Part shown: piece by piece, positions 1 to 7,582 of the stretch
How the letters are laid out: each line of letters opens with the position of its first letter
Numbering within the stretch: position 1 is the stretch's first letter
From: CAYRPN01 sp964426135
GTDB taxonomy: Bacteria; Planctomycetota; Phycisphaerae; Phycisphaerales; Phycisphaeraceae
Direction of reading: 5' to 3'
Assembly (NCBI GenBank): GCA_964426135.1
Contig: CAYRPN010000031.1
Location: 1 to 50,424 of the forward strand
DNA: 50,424 bases
Translations under genes and position numbers: made by a program
Notes under the pieces: model-generated
The model's input: the letters and a program-made list of their open reading frames with translations, nothing else
Told to the model about the DNA's origin: nothing
Databases searched by the model: none

Positions 1-53
1 GCGGACTCCGCTTGCCCATGGCACCCGACGCGCGTTAGCAATCCAGTCCTCAA

Positions 54-106
54 TAGCCGGCGGGCTTGCCCGCCGAGGGCGACTCGGCGGGCAAGCCCGC
101 CGGCTA
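54..106. repeat. Double-hairpin REP-like element (TAGCCGGCGGGC arms)
   Basis: Two 24-nt arms (54-77 and 83-106) are exact reverse complements separated by 5 nt. Each arm is itself a palindrome built around GCGGGCTTGCCCGC, so the unit can fold as one long hairpin or as two small ones. An almost identical unit lies at 5651-5707. No gene is visible in 1-282 apart from this element. Confidence 0.85.
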
Positions 107-282
107 AATTGGGAACCTGTTTCGTTCGGATTCTTAAAGATGACGACGCGCATCCAGAATTGTTCCTCACGCCATGCAACAACCGAGGCAGGTCATCCGT
201 TAAGATGATGTAGATGGCATCGATCAGCGACACAGCCGGCCGATTGGATCGGTTCGCCTCATCCTGTTCTGGGAATCCTCTC

Positions 283-2079
283 ATGTTGACCCGCGCCCTG
301 CTTGTCTGCTCGGTCCTGGCATCGCTCTGCTTCCACGCCCCAGCCGCGCGCGGCGTCCAGGCGGAGACTCCCAAGGTCGAATCCAAGCCCGACCCCGCCA
401 AGGCCGCCGAGGCGAAAAAACGCTTCGACGAACTCTTCGGCGAGGAAGTCACCCGGGTCAACGCCACGGCCGACCCGGCGGACGACATCGAACTGGCAGG
501 CCAACTCCTAAGCGCTGCCCGCGGCGCGGACGACACCCCGGCCATCCGCGATCTGCTTTGCGATCAGGCGTTCGCCCTGGCGAGCAAAGACCCCTCCGGC
601 TACGCCACGGCGGCCGAGGTGATGAAGCTGGTCATCGAAAAGAACCCTTCGCAGAAGGAAGCCGCCGAGGCGAAAGTCGCGGCCATGTACCATCGCGGCT
701 ACGAGCGCGCGACGGGCGACAAGAAAACCGCCGCCGGACAGCAGTACGTCGATTACCTGGTCACCGACGCCGATGCGAAAATCGTCGGCAAGGATTACAA
801 CGGCGCGCTGACGCTGCTCCGCCGCGCCAAGCCCATCGCCATCGTCATCAAGTCCGACGACAAGGACACGATCCAGTCCCGGATCGATCAGTACACGCTG
901 CTGGCCGCGACGCAGACGAAGATCGAAGCCGCCGAGAAGAAGCTCAAGTCCAACCCCTGGGACAAGACTTCGCACACGCAACTGCTCGACCTGTACCTGA
1001 CCGACATGGACTCGCCCGCCTCCGCCGCCAAGCATGTGGAAATCGGCGGCGACGAGACGCAGAAGAAGCTCATTCCCTGGGCCGCCAAGCCGGTGGATGA
1101 CCTCAACGAAACGCAGGCGCTGGAACTGGCGGGCTGGTACGAAGGCCTGGGCAAGAAGGGCACGACGGCGACGAAGATCGCCATGCTCAACCGCTCCAGG
1201 AGCTATTACGACCGCTATCTCGCCGCGCACCTGACCGAAGACGTGCAGCGCACCGCCGCCAGCCTGGCGCAGAAGCGCGTGACCGACATCATCGCCAAGC
1301 TCGAGTCGGAATCCGGCGGCGTGAAAGCGGCGGCCGTGGACAGCAAGGTGATCGACCTGCTCACGCCCATCGATCCATCGCGCGACACTCGCAACGGCAA
1401 GTGGATCAAGTCGGTGGACGCCCTGGTCAACGACCGTGAGCGCGGGCGCGGCGGGCCTCCGGGCTTGTTCAATTCCGAGTTGATCGAGTCGCCCGTCAAG
1501 ATCGACGGCAACTACAACGTGAAGATCAAGTTCACCAAGACCAGCGGACGCGGCGCCCCTGTGTTCGTTCTGCCCGTTGCCGACACGCGCGTGACCTTCG
1601 CGCTGAACATGGTCAACTTCGGCGGCACCGGGGAACTGGCCGGATTGTCCGATGTGGCGGGCAAGAATCTGTTTGAGAACGAAACGCGCCGGGAGGGAGC
1701 GATCCAGGAGGATCGCGCGTACCTTCTCGATGCCGTGGTGAAGATCGAAACCGATGGAAATGCTTCGATCGCGATCACCCTGGACGGCAAGCCTTACCTG
1801 ACCTGGAAGGGCAAGAAGAGCGACCTGAAAGCCAGCGACCTGACCCGCCTTTCGGGCGAGAAAACGATGGGTTTCGGCATCATCGACGGCAGCATCTCCA
1901 TTGCCCAGGCGAAGCTGAAAATGCTCACCGGCAAAGCCGACGCCACCGCCAAAGGCAGCGCTCCGGAGAAGGTCGCCGCCCGCGACGAGAAATCGCGCGA
2001 CGAGAAGAGCCGCGAGGAAGATCGGCGCCGCGATGATTTCCGTCGCCGGTTTGAGGATTTCCGGAAGAACTTCCGCTGA
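283..2079 (+). CDS. Secreted hypothetical protein with a charged C-terminal tail
   Basis: I do not recognise a family. The reading frame is open from an ATG at 214, but I place the start at the ATG at 283 because it begins with a clear signal peptide (MLTRALLVCSVLASLC, then a likely cut after the alanine-rich PAARGVQA). The mature part starts with an Ala/Lys/Glu-rich helical region that could hold TPR-like repeats (roughly residues 60-330). A beta-rich segment follows at about residues 390-560; its 'VKIKFTKTSG' and 'AYLLDAVVKIETDG' stretches resemble concanavalin-like or DUF1080-type sandwich domains. The last 40 residues are almost entirely Lys/Arg/Glu/Asp and probably disordered. The role is unknown; a periplasmic or surface scaffold is a guess. 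Flanking elements at 54-106 and 2155-2343 isolate it from its neighbours. Confidence 0.75.
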   Translation: MLTRALLVCSVLASLCFHAPAARGVQAETPKVESKPDPAKAAEAKKRFDELFGEEVTRVNATADPADDIELAGQLLSAARGADDTPAIRDLLCDQAFALASKDPSGYATAAEVMKLVIEKNPSQKEAAEAKVAAMYHRGYERATGDKKTAAGQQYVDYLVTDADAKIVGKDYNGALTLLRRAKPIAIVIKSDDKDTIQSRIDQYTLLAATQTKIEAAEKKLKSNPWDKTSHTQLLDLYLTDMDSPASAAKHVEIGGDETQKKLIPWAAKPVDDLNETQALELAGWYEGLGKKGTTATKIAMLNRSRSYYDRYLAAHLTEDVQRTAASLAQKRVTDIIAKLESESGGVKAAAVDSKVIDLLTPIDPSRDTRNGKWIKSVDALVNDRERGRGGPPGLFNSELIESPVKIDGNYNVKIKFTKTSGRGAPVFVLPVADTRVTFALNMVNFGGTGELAGLSDVAGKNLFENETRREGAIQEDRAYLLDAVVKIETDGNASIAITLDGKPYLTWKGKKSDLKASDLTRLSGEKTMGFGIIDGSISIAQAKLKMLTGKADATAKGSAPEKVAARDEKSRDEKSREEDRRRDDFRRRFEDFRKNFR

Positions 2080-2154
2080 CCCGCGCAGGATCCGGGCGAA
2101 GACGCGATGCGCCGCCGCACCCTCCGCTGTCGCCGAAGAGACCGGCGATTAGCC

Positions 2155-2343
2155 TGCATTTCTCACCCGCGAAGGAGCCGCGCACGAAGTAAGCGGGTTT
2201 TCTCGACGATTCCCTCGCTTCACGCATTGACAGGTTGTCGCGTTTGAATGCCGCGCCCTACATCGTGGGCGCTTCAACGGTCGCCGCCAATCCCGCTTAC
2301 TTCGTGCGCGGCTCTTTCGCGGAGCGCTTCTGGTGAGAAATGC
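2155..2343. repeat. MITE-like inverted repeat with CCCGCTTACTTCGTGCGCGG arms
   Basis: The left arm (2155-2197) and right arm (2292-2343) are imperfect reverse complements. They end in GCATTTCTCACC and GGTGAGAAATGC and contain the word CCCGCTTACTTCGTGCGCGG. The same word recurs at 3691, 4018 (variant) and 4053. About 95 nt of unrelated sequence lies between the arms. No ORF inside looks real. The unit fills the gap between two genes. Confidence 0.75.
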
Positions 2344-2359
2344 GGGTTAGAATCACGGC

Positions 2360-2839
2360 ATGGCGACACCCGATGAAACCACCCTCGCTCAGCTCGAAAA
2401 GCTGCTCGCGGCCATCCAGGCATATCCCGATCCGCGCCGCGCCTCCACCGAGTGGCGGCAGGCCTACACCTTGCTGAAGAAGACGGCCGCCGCGGGCAAT
2501 CATCTGGACAACGTCATCGGCGGGCGCGATGTCGCTCAACTCGCCGCGATCATCCGCCAGTTCCGCGCGCCGGCCGCCGAGACCGCCCCGGCCGCCGCCA
2601 TCGACGAGTCTGTTCTCAAGGCAGCCATGAAGGCGTTTCGCCGTCGCCTCAAGTTCGACCAGCTCGATGAGGATTCCAGAATCGATCTGCGCGATCCCAT
2701 GTCCAAGGGCGCCACCAAAGTCACCGCCATCGAGCCGCCGCGAGAATGGGGACAGGACGTCTGGGATGAACTGGCGCGGCGAGGCGCGATCAAGCGCGTC
2801 GGACGTTCGCTCTACGAAATGGCCGCCGACCTGATGTGA
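2360..2839 (+). CDS. Hypothetical protein, 159 aa
   Basis: No family is recognised. The ATG at 2360 follows directly after the inverted-repeat element; no clear ribosome binding site is visible. The protein starts with a helical, Ala-rich region (residues 1-75), then an Ala/Pro linker (about 76-90). The C-terminal part has a helix 'AAMKAFRRRLKFDQLDE' and a 'WGQDVWDELARRGAIKRVG' segment that resembles a small winged-helix or RNA-binding fold, but this is only an impression. There is no signal peptide or membrane segment, so it is probably cytoplasmic. Codon use is like that of the surrounding high-GC genes, which supports it being real. Confidence 0.7.
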   Translation: MATPDETTLAQLEKLLAAIQAYPDPRRASTEWRQAYTLLKKTAAAGNHLDNVIGGRDVAQLAAIIRQFRAPAAETAPAAAIDESVLKAAMKAFRRRLKFDQLDEDSRIDLRDPMSKGATKVTAIEPPREWGQDVWDELARRGAIKRVGRSLYEMAADLM

Positions 2840-3014
2840 GCACCAAGCCTGCGCCGCCCGTCCTCGGCGATCGCCAGGTCGTGAATCCCGCTCTTCAATA
2901 TCACTGACGCCCGGCCCGGCCCGCGTTCCGCCAGCCAATTCCTTCGCGCGGTCATTTCGTCCATTTCTCCTGCAACCAACCGGGCGTCCCTCGCATCACA
3001 CAGCAGGCTGATTC

Positions 3015-3177
3015 ATACGGATTCCATCTGATTCTCGCGCAGATGCCACTGGCAGGCTCGGCTGCCAGTGGACTTGCGAAAAGCAAGGCGGGGGCGCCGG
3101 TGGACGCGAGAAACGCACTGGCAGCCGAGCCTGCCAGTGGCATCAACTTCGGCGCGAGAATCAGATAGAAACCGTAT
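3015..3177. repeat. Nested palindromic element upstream of the YHS gene
   Basis: The outer arms 3015-3040 and 3152-3177 match as ATACGGWTTCYATCTGATTC plus TCGCGC with two mismatches. The inner arms (about 3044-3071 and 3116-3143) are an inverted repeat containing CACTGGCAG and CTGCCAGTG, and each inner arm is a hairpin by itself. A small non-conserved centre lies between them. The element ends 12 nt before the ribosome binding site of the next gene, so that gene's promoter must lie inside the element or be supplied by it. Confidence 0.85.
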
Positions 3178-3201
3178 CACCCCTTTTTCAGGAGGTTCGA
3201 C

Positions 3202-3660
3202 ATGACTCGATGCGCACTCGCCCTGCTGTCCGCCCTGCTTGCGACGACCCTCGCGCCCGCCCCGGCAAGCGCCAAGGAACACGACAACGTCGACAAAAAT
3301 CACCTGGCCGTGCAGGGCTACGACGTCGTCGCCTATTTCGCCGGCAGCGCCGCCAAGGGCGATCCGAAAATCACCGCGTCGCACGGCGGCCACACCTACC
3401 GGTTCGCCAACGAGCAGAACCGCAAAGCCTTCAACGACGCGCCGGACAAATACGTTCCCCAGTACGGCGGATGGTGCGCCACCGCCATGGCCAAAGGCGA
3501 CAAAGTCGAGATCGATCCGAAAACCTTCAAAGTGACCAACGGCCGGCTCTTCCTCTTCTACAACGGATTCTGGGGCAACGCCCTGAAAGACTGGAACGCC
3601 AACGAATCGGAACTCACACGCAAAGCCGACGACGCATGGCCCAAACTCAAGTCGAAATGA
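3202..3660 (+). CDS. YHS domain-containing secreted protein
   Basis: A strong Shine-Dalgarno CAGGAGG lies 7 nt before the ATG. Residues 1-25 form a signal peptide (MTRCALALLSALLATTLAP, cut after ASA). The rest is one YHS domain: 'NHLAVQGYDVVAYF' (Y and D conserved), 'HTYRFANEQNRKAFNDAPDKYVPQYGGWCA', then 'DPKTFKVTNGRLFLFYN'. The family is thought to bind metal; some members carry selenocysteine at the GGYCA position, but here the codon is TGC, so this is an ordinary cysteine. Its 152 aa are normal for periplasmic YHS proteins. Its partner is unknown. The stop is followed directly by a repeat-rich gap. Confidence 0.92.
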   Translation: MTRCALALLSALLATTLAPAPASAKEHDNVDKNHLAVQGYDVVAYFAGSAAKGDPKITASHGGHTYRFANEQNRKAFNDAPDKYVPQYGGWCATAMAKGDKVEIDPKTFKVTNGRLFLFYNGFWGNALKDWNANESELTRKADDAWPKLKSK

Positions 3661-3685
3661 GCCGGCGCCGCTTCAGCCGAGGCCG

Positions 3686-4092
3686 CCAATCCCGCTTACT
3701 TCGTGCGCGGCTCATTCGCAGGCTCCCGACAATTCCGAGGCTGAAGGCTTCTCCGGGTGGCCGGGGCTGGAGTCCGCGCAAGCCCCGGAACGAGCGCGCG
3801 GAGGCCGCCAGATCAGCGCGAATCGCGAATCGTTAGGAGCCGTGCAGGATGAACATCGCACGTGGGACGACTTTCCAAGTCGTCCGGCTGAGAGCGAAGC
3901 GATTCGAATCTGCGGCGTCAATCTTGCACGGCTCCTTCGATCGCGATTCGGCCGAACAAGCCGATCCGTTCCGGGGCATCCGCCGAGCCTTCTGCCCCGG
4001 CCACCCGACACAGGCCCCCCGCTTACTGCGTGCGCCGCTCCTTCGCAGGCCTCCCGCTTACTTCGTGCGCGGCTCTTTCGCCCGCGGCTCTT
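3686..4092. repeat. Repeat-filled gap: nested inverted repeats and three CCCGCTTAC words
   Basis: This gap between the YHS and DinB-like genes is built from nested palindromes. Copies of CCCGCTTACTTCGTGCGCGG lie at 3691 and 4053, with a variant at 4018. GGGTGGCCGGGGC (about 3757-3770) pairs with GCCCCGGCCACCC (about 3993-4007). GGAGCCGTGCA (near 3837) pairs with TGCACGGCTCC (near 3934). At the centre, GGGACGACTT and AAGTCGTCC flank 2-3 nt (3864-3886). Short ORFs running through it on both strands have no conserved features, and I treat them as by-products of the repeats. Confidence 0.75.
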
Positions 4093-4144
4093 TGGTCCGC
4101 AGCGCCGCGCCGGCGAATCCAACAACCTTCACGGAAGTCTTCTC

Positions 4145-4720
4145 ATGATCTCGCCCCTGACCCAAACTGAGACCAGCCAACCTTGCAGTTGCGATGCGGA
4201 TCGCATCACCGCGCTGACGGGGCCGATCGTCGCGCTGCTCGATGAACTGGCCGAGGTCATCGCGTCGCTGACGGACGAGCAGTACACGCGCAAACCGGTG
4301 GGCGTCATGCCCAGCAGCGTCGGCGGACACGTGCGACACAGCCTCGATCATGTCCGCGCGCTGCTGTCGGCTGTGAAACTCGGCGACCTCGACTACGACC
4401 GCCGCGATCGAGGCACCCGGATCGAATCGGATCGGCACGCGGCGCTCGATGAGATTCGCCGGCTCACGGCGGAACTGCACCGCGTGCCGCCGGATTGCTG
4501 TCACCAGCCCCTGTCGCTCTCCATGATGCTGATGGCCGGCGGCGCTCCGCTGCGGCTGACGACGTCCTTCCCGCGCGAGGCGGGCTACGTGCTCAGCCAC
4601 ACCATCCACCACAACGCCATCATCAGCGCCATGGTGAAAACGCTCGGCGGCGGCCTGCCGCCCACCTTCGGCTACGCGCCGTCCACCATCGCCTACCGGA
4701 GCACCGCATGTGTACGCTGA
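4145..4720 (+). CDS. DinB-like family protein
   Basis: The frame is open from 3842, but the upstream part lies in repeats and has no protein character, so I start at the ATG at 4145. The 191-aa product has the four-helix DinB/YfiT look: 'GGHVRHSLDHVRALL' (residues about 56-70) and 'YVLSHTIHHNAIISAM' (about 150-165). These carry the three spaced histidines that bind a metal in this superfamily. Members are often thiol transferases or of unknown function; the substrate cannot be told here. The N-terminus has an unusual 'QPCSCDAD' cysteine pair. The 3' end overlaps the start of the NRDE gene by 13 nt, so the two are probably translated together. Confidence 0.85.
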   Translation: MISPLTQTETSQPCSCDADRITALTGPIVALLDELAEVIASLTDEQYTRKPVGVMPSSVGGHVRHSLDHVRALLSAVKLGDLDYDRRDRGTRIESDRHAALDEIRRLTAELHRVPPDCCHQPLSLSMMLMAGGAPLRLTTSFPREAGYVLSHTIHHNAIISAMVKTLGGGLPPTFGYAPSTIAYRSTACVR

Positions 4721-5499
4721 GCATCATCCCGATCCAGGTCGGATCCGATATCGGCATCCGATTGGTATTCAACCGAGACGAGCGTCGGGCCCGGCCGGCC
4801 GCCGCGCCGCCGCAACAGCGCCGCTTCGGCGAGCGCGCCGCCCTCTTGCCGATCGATGCCGTCAGCGGCGGGACGTGGATCGCCGTCAATGACGCTGGGC
4901 TGGCCATGATGCTGCTCAACGTGAATCCGCCCGCGGCCGCGCTCCATGCCTCACCGTCCCTGTCGCTGCCGACTTCGCCGCGAAAAAGCCGGGGCCACAT
5001 CATCCCCGCCCTGCTGCACCAGTCGACGGTCGACGCCGCCGTGCAGCAGGCGCTGAGCCTGCGTGCCGCGGACTACCCCGCGTTCCGCCTCATCATCGCG
5101 TCGACGTGCGGCAGCATCGAGCTTGCGTCCGACGGCTCGGTCATCCGCTGCGGCGCAGCGGTGCTGCCGGGGCGACTGGGCATGTTCACATCGTCGGGCC
5201 TCGGCGATCACCGCGTCGATCCGCCGCGCCGCAAGCTGTTCGAGCAGATGCTCGGCGACGGACGGCACTGCCCACGAACGCAGGATGCGTTCCATCAACA
5301 CCAATGGCCCGACCGCGCGCATCTGAGCGTGAACATGATTCGGCCGGATGCCCGCACCGTCAGCCGCGCGATCGTCGAACTCACCGGCGATCGGGCATCG
5401 ATGACCTACGCGAGTCTCGATGAAAACGGCGGCGAGTTCGATCGCAGCGCGCACTCGCTCGACCTGGCACCACTGTGTCCCCGCGCCGGAATGAGCTGA
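4708..5499 (+). CDS. NRDE/TANGO2 family protein
   Basis: The frame is open further upstream, but the family signature begins at the ATG at 4708: 'MCTLSII', with Cys2 in the position of the conserved N-terminal cysteine, followed by 'LVFNRDERRARPAAAPP' (the NRDE motif that names the family). Next come 'GGTWIAVNDAGLAMMLLN' and a C-terminal 'VNMIRPDARTVSRAIVEL', giving 263 aa. The Ntn-hydrolase-like fold is family knowledge. TANGO2 homologues have been linked to haem or lipid handling, but no bacterial reaction is established. It overlaps the DinB-like gene by 13 nt, indicating one operon and probable translational coupling. Confidence 0.88.
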   Translation: MCTLSIIPIQVGSDIGIRLVFNRDERRARPAAAPPQQRRFGERAALLPIDAVSGGTWIAVNDAGLAMMLLNVNPPAAALHASPSLSLPTSPRKSRGHIIPALLHQSTVDAAVQQALSLRAADYPAFRLIIASTCGSIELASDGSVIRCGAAVLPGRLGMFTSSGLGDHRVDPPRRKLFEQMLGDGRHCPRTQDAFHQHQWPDRAHLSVNMIRPDARTVSRAIVELTGDRASMTYASLDENGGEFDRSAHSLDLAPLCPRAGMS

Positions 5500-5510
5500 A
5501 GCAAGAAGCC

Positions 5511-5575
5511 TCGCGCAAAGGCGCAAAGCTCGCAAAGAAATCCGCTGCTTTGCGAGCTTGGCGCCTTTGCGCGAG
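5511..5575. repeat. Long hairpin of the GCGCAAAGGCGC type
   Basis: The left arm CTCGCGCAAAGGCGCAAAG plus CTCGCAAAG pairs with the right arm CTTTGCGAG plus CTTGGCGCCTTTGCGCGAG. The stem is about 28 bp with few mismatches and a loop of about 9 nt. It lies 12 nt after the NRDE stop codon and could work as a terminator, although no T-run follows. It looks like another dispersed hairpin. Confidence 0.7.
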
Positions 5576-5629
5576 ATTCAGCCCGTGGCGTGAACGGTTC
5601 AACTTATCCATGCCCAGCGCCTAAGGAAC

Positions 5630-5743
5630 GGGACCGAAATAAGTTCTCGATTTAGCCGGCGGGCTTGCCCGCCGAGACGCCCTCGGCGGGCAAGCCCGCC
5701 GGCTAAATGGGGGACCGCCAATTCGCCAACTTACTTCGGCCCC
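5630..5743. repeat. TTTAGC double-hairpin element nested in outer arms
   Basis: The core 5651-5707 consists of two 26-nt arms that are exact reverse complements, headed TTTAGCCGGCGGGC and matching the unit at 54-106. Around it, GGGACCGAAATAAGTT (5630-5645) pairs with AACTTACTTCGGCCCC (5728-5743) with two transitions. The mismatches keep pairing or G-U pairing in RNA, suggesting the folded form matters. Confidence 0.82.
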
Positions 5744-5788
5744 GTGCCTATGCGGCAGCAAGACAACCTCAACGCCAGGAGCCACGAC

Positions 5789-7468
5789 ATGCGAATCATT
5801 GCGATCCTCAGCGCCCTGCTCGCGGCGACCGGCGCCCTGATCGGCGCGCTGGCGACGAGTCGGTCGGTCGATCACGATCTCTCGACCGCGCTGGTCATCG
5901 CCGGCGGCACATTCGTGTCCGAAGACCTGACCTGCATCACCACGGGCCTGCTCATCGGCCGCGGCGAACTTTCCGCCGGCACGGGCATTCTCGCCTGTTT
6001 CGTGGGCATTTTCGTCGGCGACCTGGGCCTGTGGGCGATCGGTCGCCGGCTCTGGCGCACCGTTGGGCGCTGGCCGGTGGTGGCTTCGCGCCTTCCGCCG
6101 TACCGTGTGACGCGGCTGGGCGCTTGGTTCGACCGCCACGCCGCCGCAGCCATCCTGACCGCCCGGTTCGTGCCCGGCCTGCGCTTGCCGCTTTACGTCG
6201 CCGCCGGCGCGATCGGCCGCTCGCCGCGCGCCTTGGTGCTCTGGTCACTGCTCGCCGCCGCCGTCTGGACGCCGGCCCTCGTCCTCGCCTCGGCGTGGCT
6301 CGGTGAAACCTTCGCCGACGGTCTCGCCGGCAGCGTTGCCGCGCTTCCGTTGACGGCGATCCTGATCGCGCTGCTGCTTCGATTGGCCCGAACGCTGTCG
6401 ACGCGCACAGGTCGGGCTCGCATGCAGGCGCGCCTCGCGCGCTTGTGGCGATGGGAATTCTGGCCCACGTGGCTTTTTTATGTGCCGCTCGTGCCGTGGA
6501 TCTCCTGGCTTTCGCTGCGGCATCGCGGGTTCATGACCGTCACCGCCGTGAATCCGGGCATGCCGCACGGCGGCTTCGTCGGCGAATCCAAGGCGGACAT
6601 CCTCGCCCGACTCCCCGCCGCCAGCGTCGCCGCGTTCGCCCGAATCGCGCCCGGCGACACGGAGCAGCGCGTCGAGCAGCTGCGCCGCTTTCTTGCCGCG
6701 CGCGGCATCGACTACCCGATCATTCTCAAGCCCGACACCGGCCAGCGCGGGGCCGGCGTGCGGCTGGCGCGCCGCGAAGCCGACGCCCGCGCCTGCCTCG
6801 AAGCGAACCGAGGCGAACTCATCGCCCAGGCGTTTCATCCGGGACCGTATGAGGCCGGCGTCTTCTACTATCGAATCCCCGGCGAGAACCGCGGCCGCAT
6901 CTTCTCCATCACCGACAAGGTATTCCCGACGATCGTCGGTGACGGTTGCTCCACGCTGGAGGACCTGCTCTGGCGTCATCCGCGCTTCCGCATGCAGGCG
7001 GCGACTTTTCTCGCCAGGCATCATGGCCAGCGGGATTTCGTCGTTCCCGCCGGAGAGACGTTTCGACTCGCCGTGGCGGGGAATCACTGCCAGGGCACGA
7101 TGTTCCTCGACGGCTCCCACCTGCGGACGCAGGCGCTGGAGGACGCCATCGACGAGATCGCGCGAAGCTACGACGGTTTTTTCTTCGGGCGTTTTGACGT
7201 GCGCTACGCCGACGTGGACGAGTTCAGAAAGGGTCGCGGGTTCGCCATCATCGAACTGAACGGCGCGACCAGCGAATCGACGGACATTTACGATCCGGGC
7301 CGGTCGGTCTTCTCCGCGTGGCGGACGCTGATGCGGCAGTGGTCGCTGCTGTTCCGCATCGCCGCGCTGAACCGCGACCGCGGACATCCCGTGTCGCCGG
7401 CGGCGGCGCTATGGCGCGAGATTCACCGCCACTGCCGGGATCGAACCATCTCGCCGCTGGCGGACTGA
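5789..7468 (+). CDS. DedA/VTT membrane domain fused to an ATP-grasp ligase-like domain
   Basis: I start at the ATG at 5789, which has AGGAG 8 nt upstream; an ATG at 5744 lies inside the repeat. Residues 1-225 hold several hydrophobic segments and DedA/VTT features: 'GGTFVSEDLTCITTGLLIG', 'GIFVGDLGLWAIGR', and 'ILTARFVPGLRLPLYVAAG' (the F-x-R-F-x-P-G-x-R pattern). Another hydrophobic pair lies near residue 230. Residues about 265-530 look like an ATP-grasp fold: 'YPIILKPDTGQRGAGV' (nucleotide-binding lysine and glycine-rich loop), 'FGRFDVRYADVDEF' and 'FAIIELNGATSES' (acidic metal site plus Asn). DedA proteins move undecaprenyl phosphate or other lipids; ATP-grasp enzymes join a carboxylate to an amine. 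Ligation of a lipid-linked or envelope substrate at the membrane is inference. The two-domain reading is well supported, the substrate is not. Confidence 0.85.
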   Translation: MRIIAILSALLAATGALIGALATSRSVDHDLSTALVIAGGTFVSEDLTCITTGLLIGRGELSAGTGILACFVGIFVGDLGLWAIGRRLWRTVGRWPVVASRLPPYRVTRLGAWFDRHAAAAILTARFVPGLRLPLYVAAGAIGRSPRALVLWSLLAAAVWTPALVLASAWLGETFADGLAGSVAALPLTAILIALLLRLARTLSTRTGRARMQARLARLWRWEFWPTWLFYVPLVPWISWLSLRHRGFMTVTAVNPGMPHGGFVGESKADILARLPAASVAAFARIAPGDTEQRVEQLRRFLAARGIDYPIILKPDTGQRGAGVRLARREADARACLEANRGELIAQAFHPGPYEAGVFYYRIPGENRGRIFSITDKVFPTIVGDGCSTLEDLLWRHPRFRMQAATFLARHHGQRDFVVPAGETFRLAVAGNHCQGTMFLDGSHLRTQALEDAIDEIARSYDGFFFGRFDVRYADVDEFRKGRGFAIIELNGATSESTDIYDPGRSVFSAWRTLMRQWSLLFRIAALNRDRGHPVSPAAALWREIHRHCRDRTISPLAD

Positions 7469-7582
7469 GCCGCATGGGGGCCGTCGAACGGCGTTGAACG
7501 GCTGCGCCGCCGCCGGACGAGTCGGATCGATCGTCGCGGAGACTCTCAGGCCTGCGTCCGTAACCGGCGACGTCTAGCGGTT

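Noticed and set aside
3475..3483. Selenocysteine in the YHS protein, as seen in some relatives
   Set aside because: The codon at the conserved position in 'GGWCA' is TGC, not TGA.
3712..4125. Short frames on both strands between the YHS and DinB-like genes
   Set aside because: They run through nested palindromes; peptides such as 'AYFVRGSFA' repeat because the DNA repeats.
6245..7387. - strand frame of 380 aa opposite the ATP-grasp domain
   Set aside because: Antisense shadow of a high-GC gene; composition dominated by Arg, Ala, Gly and Glu.
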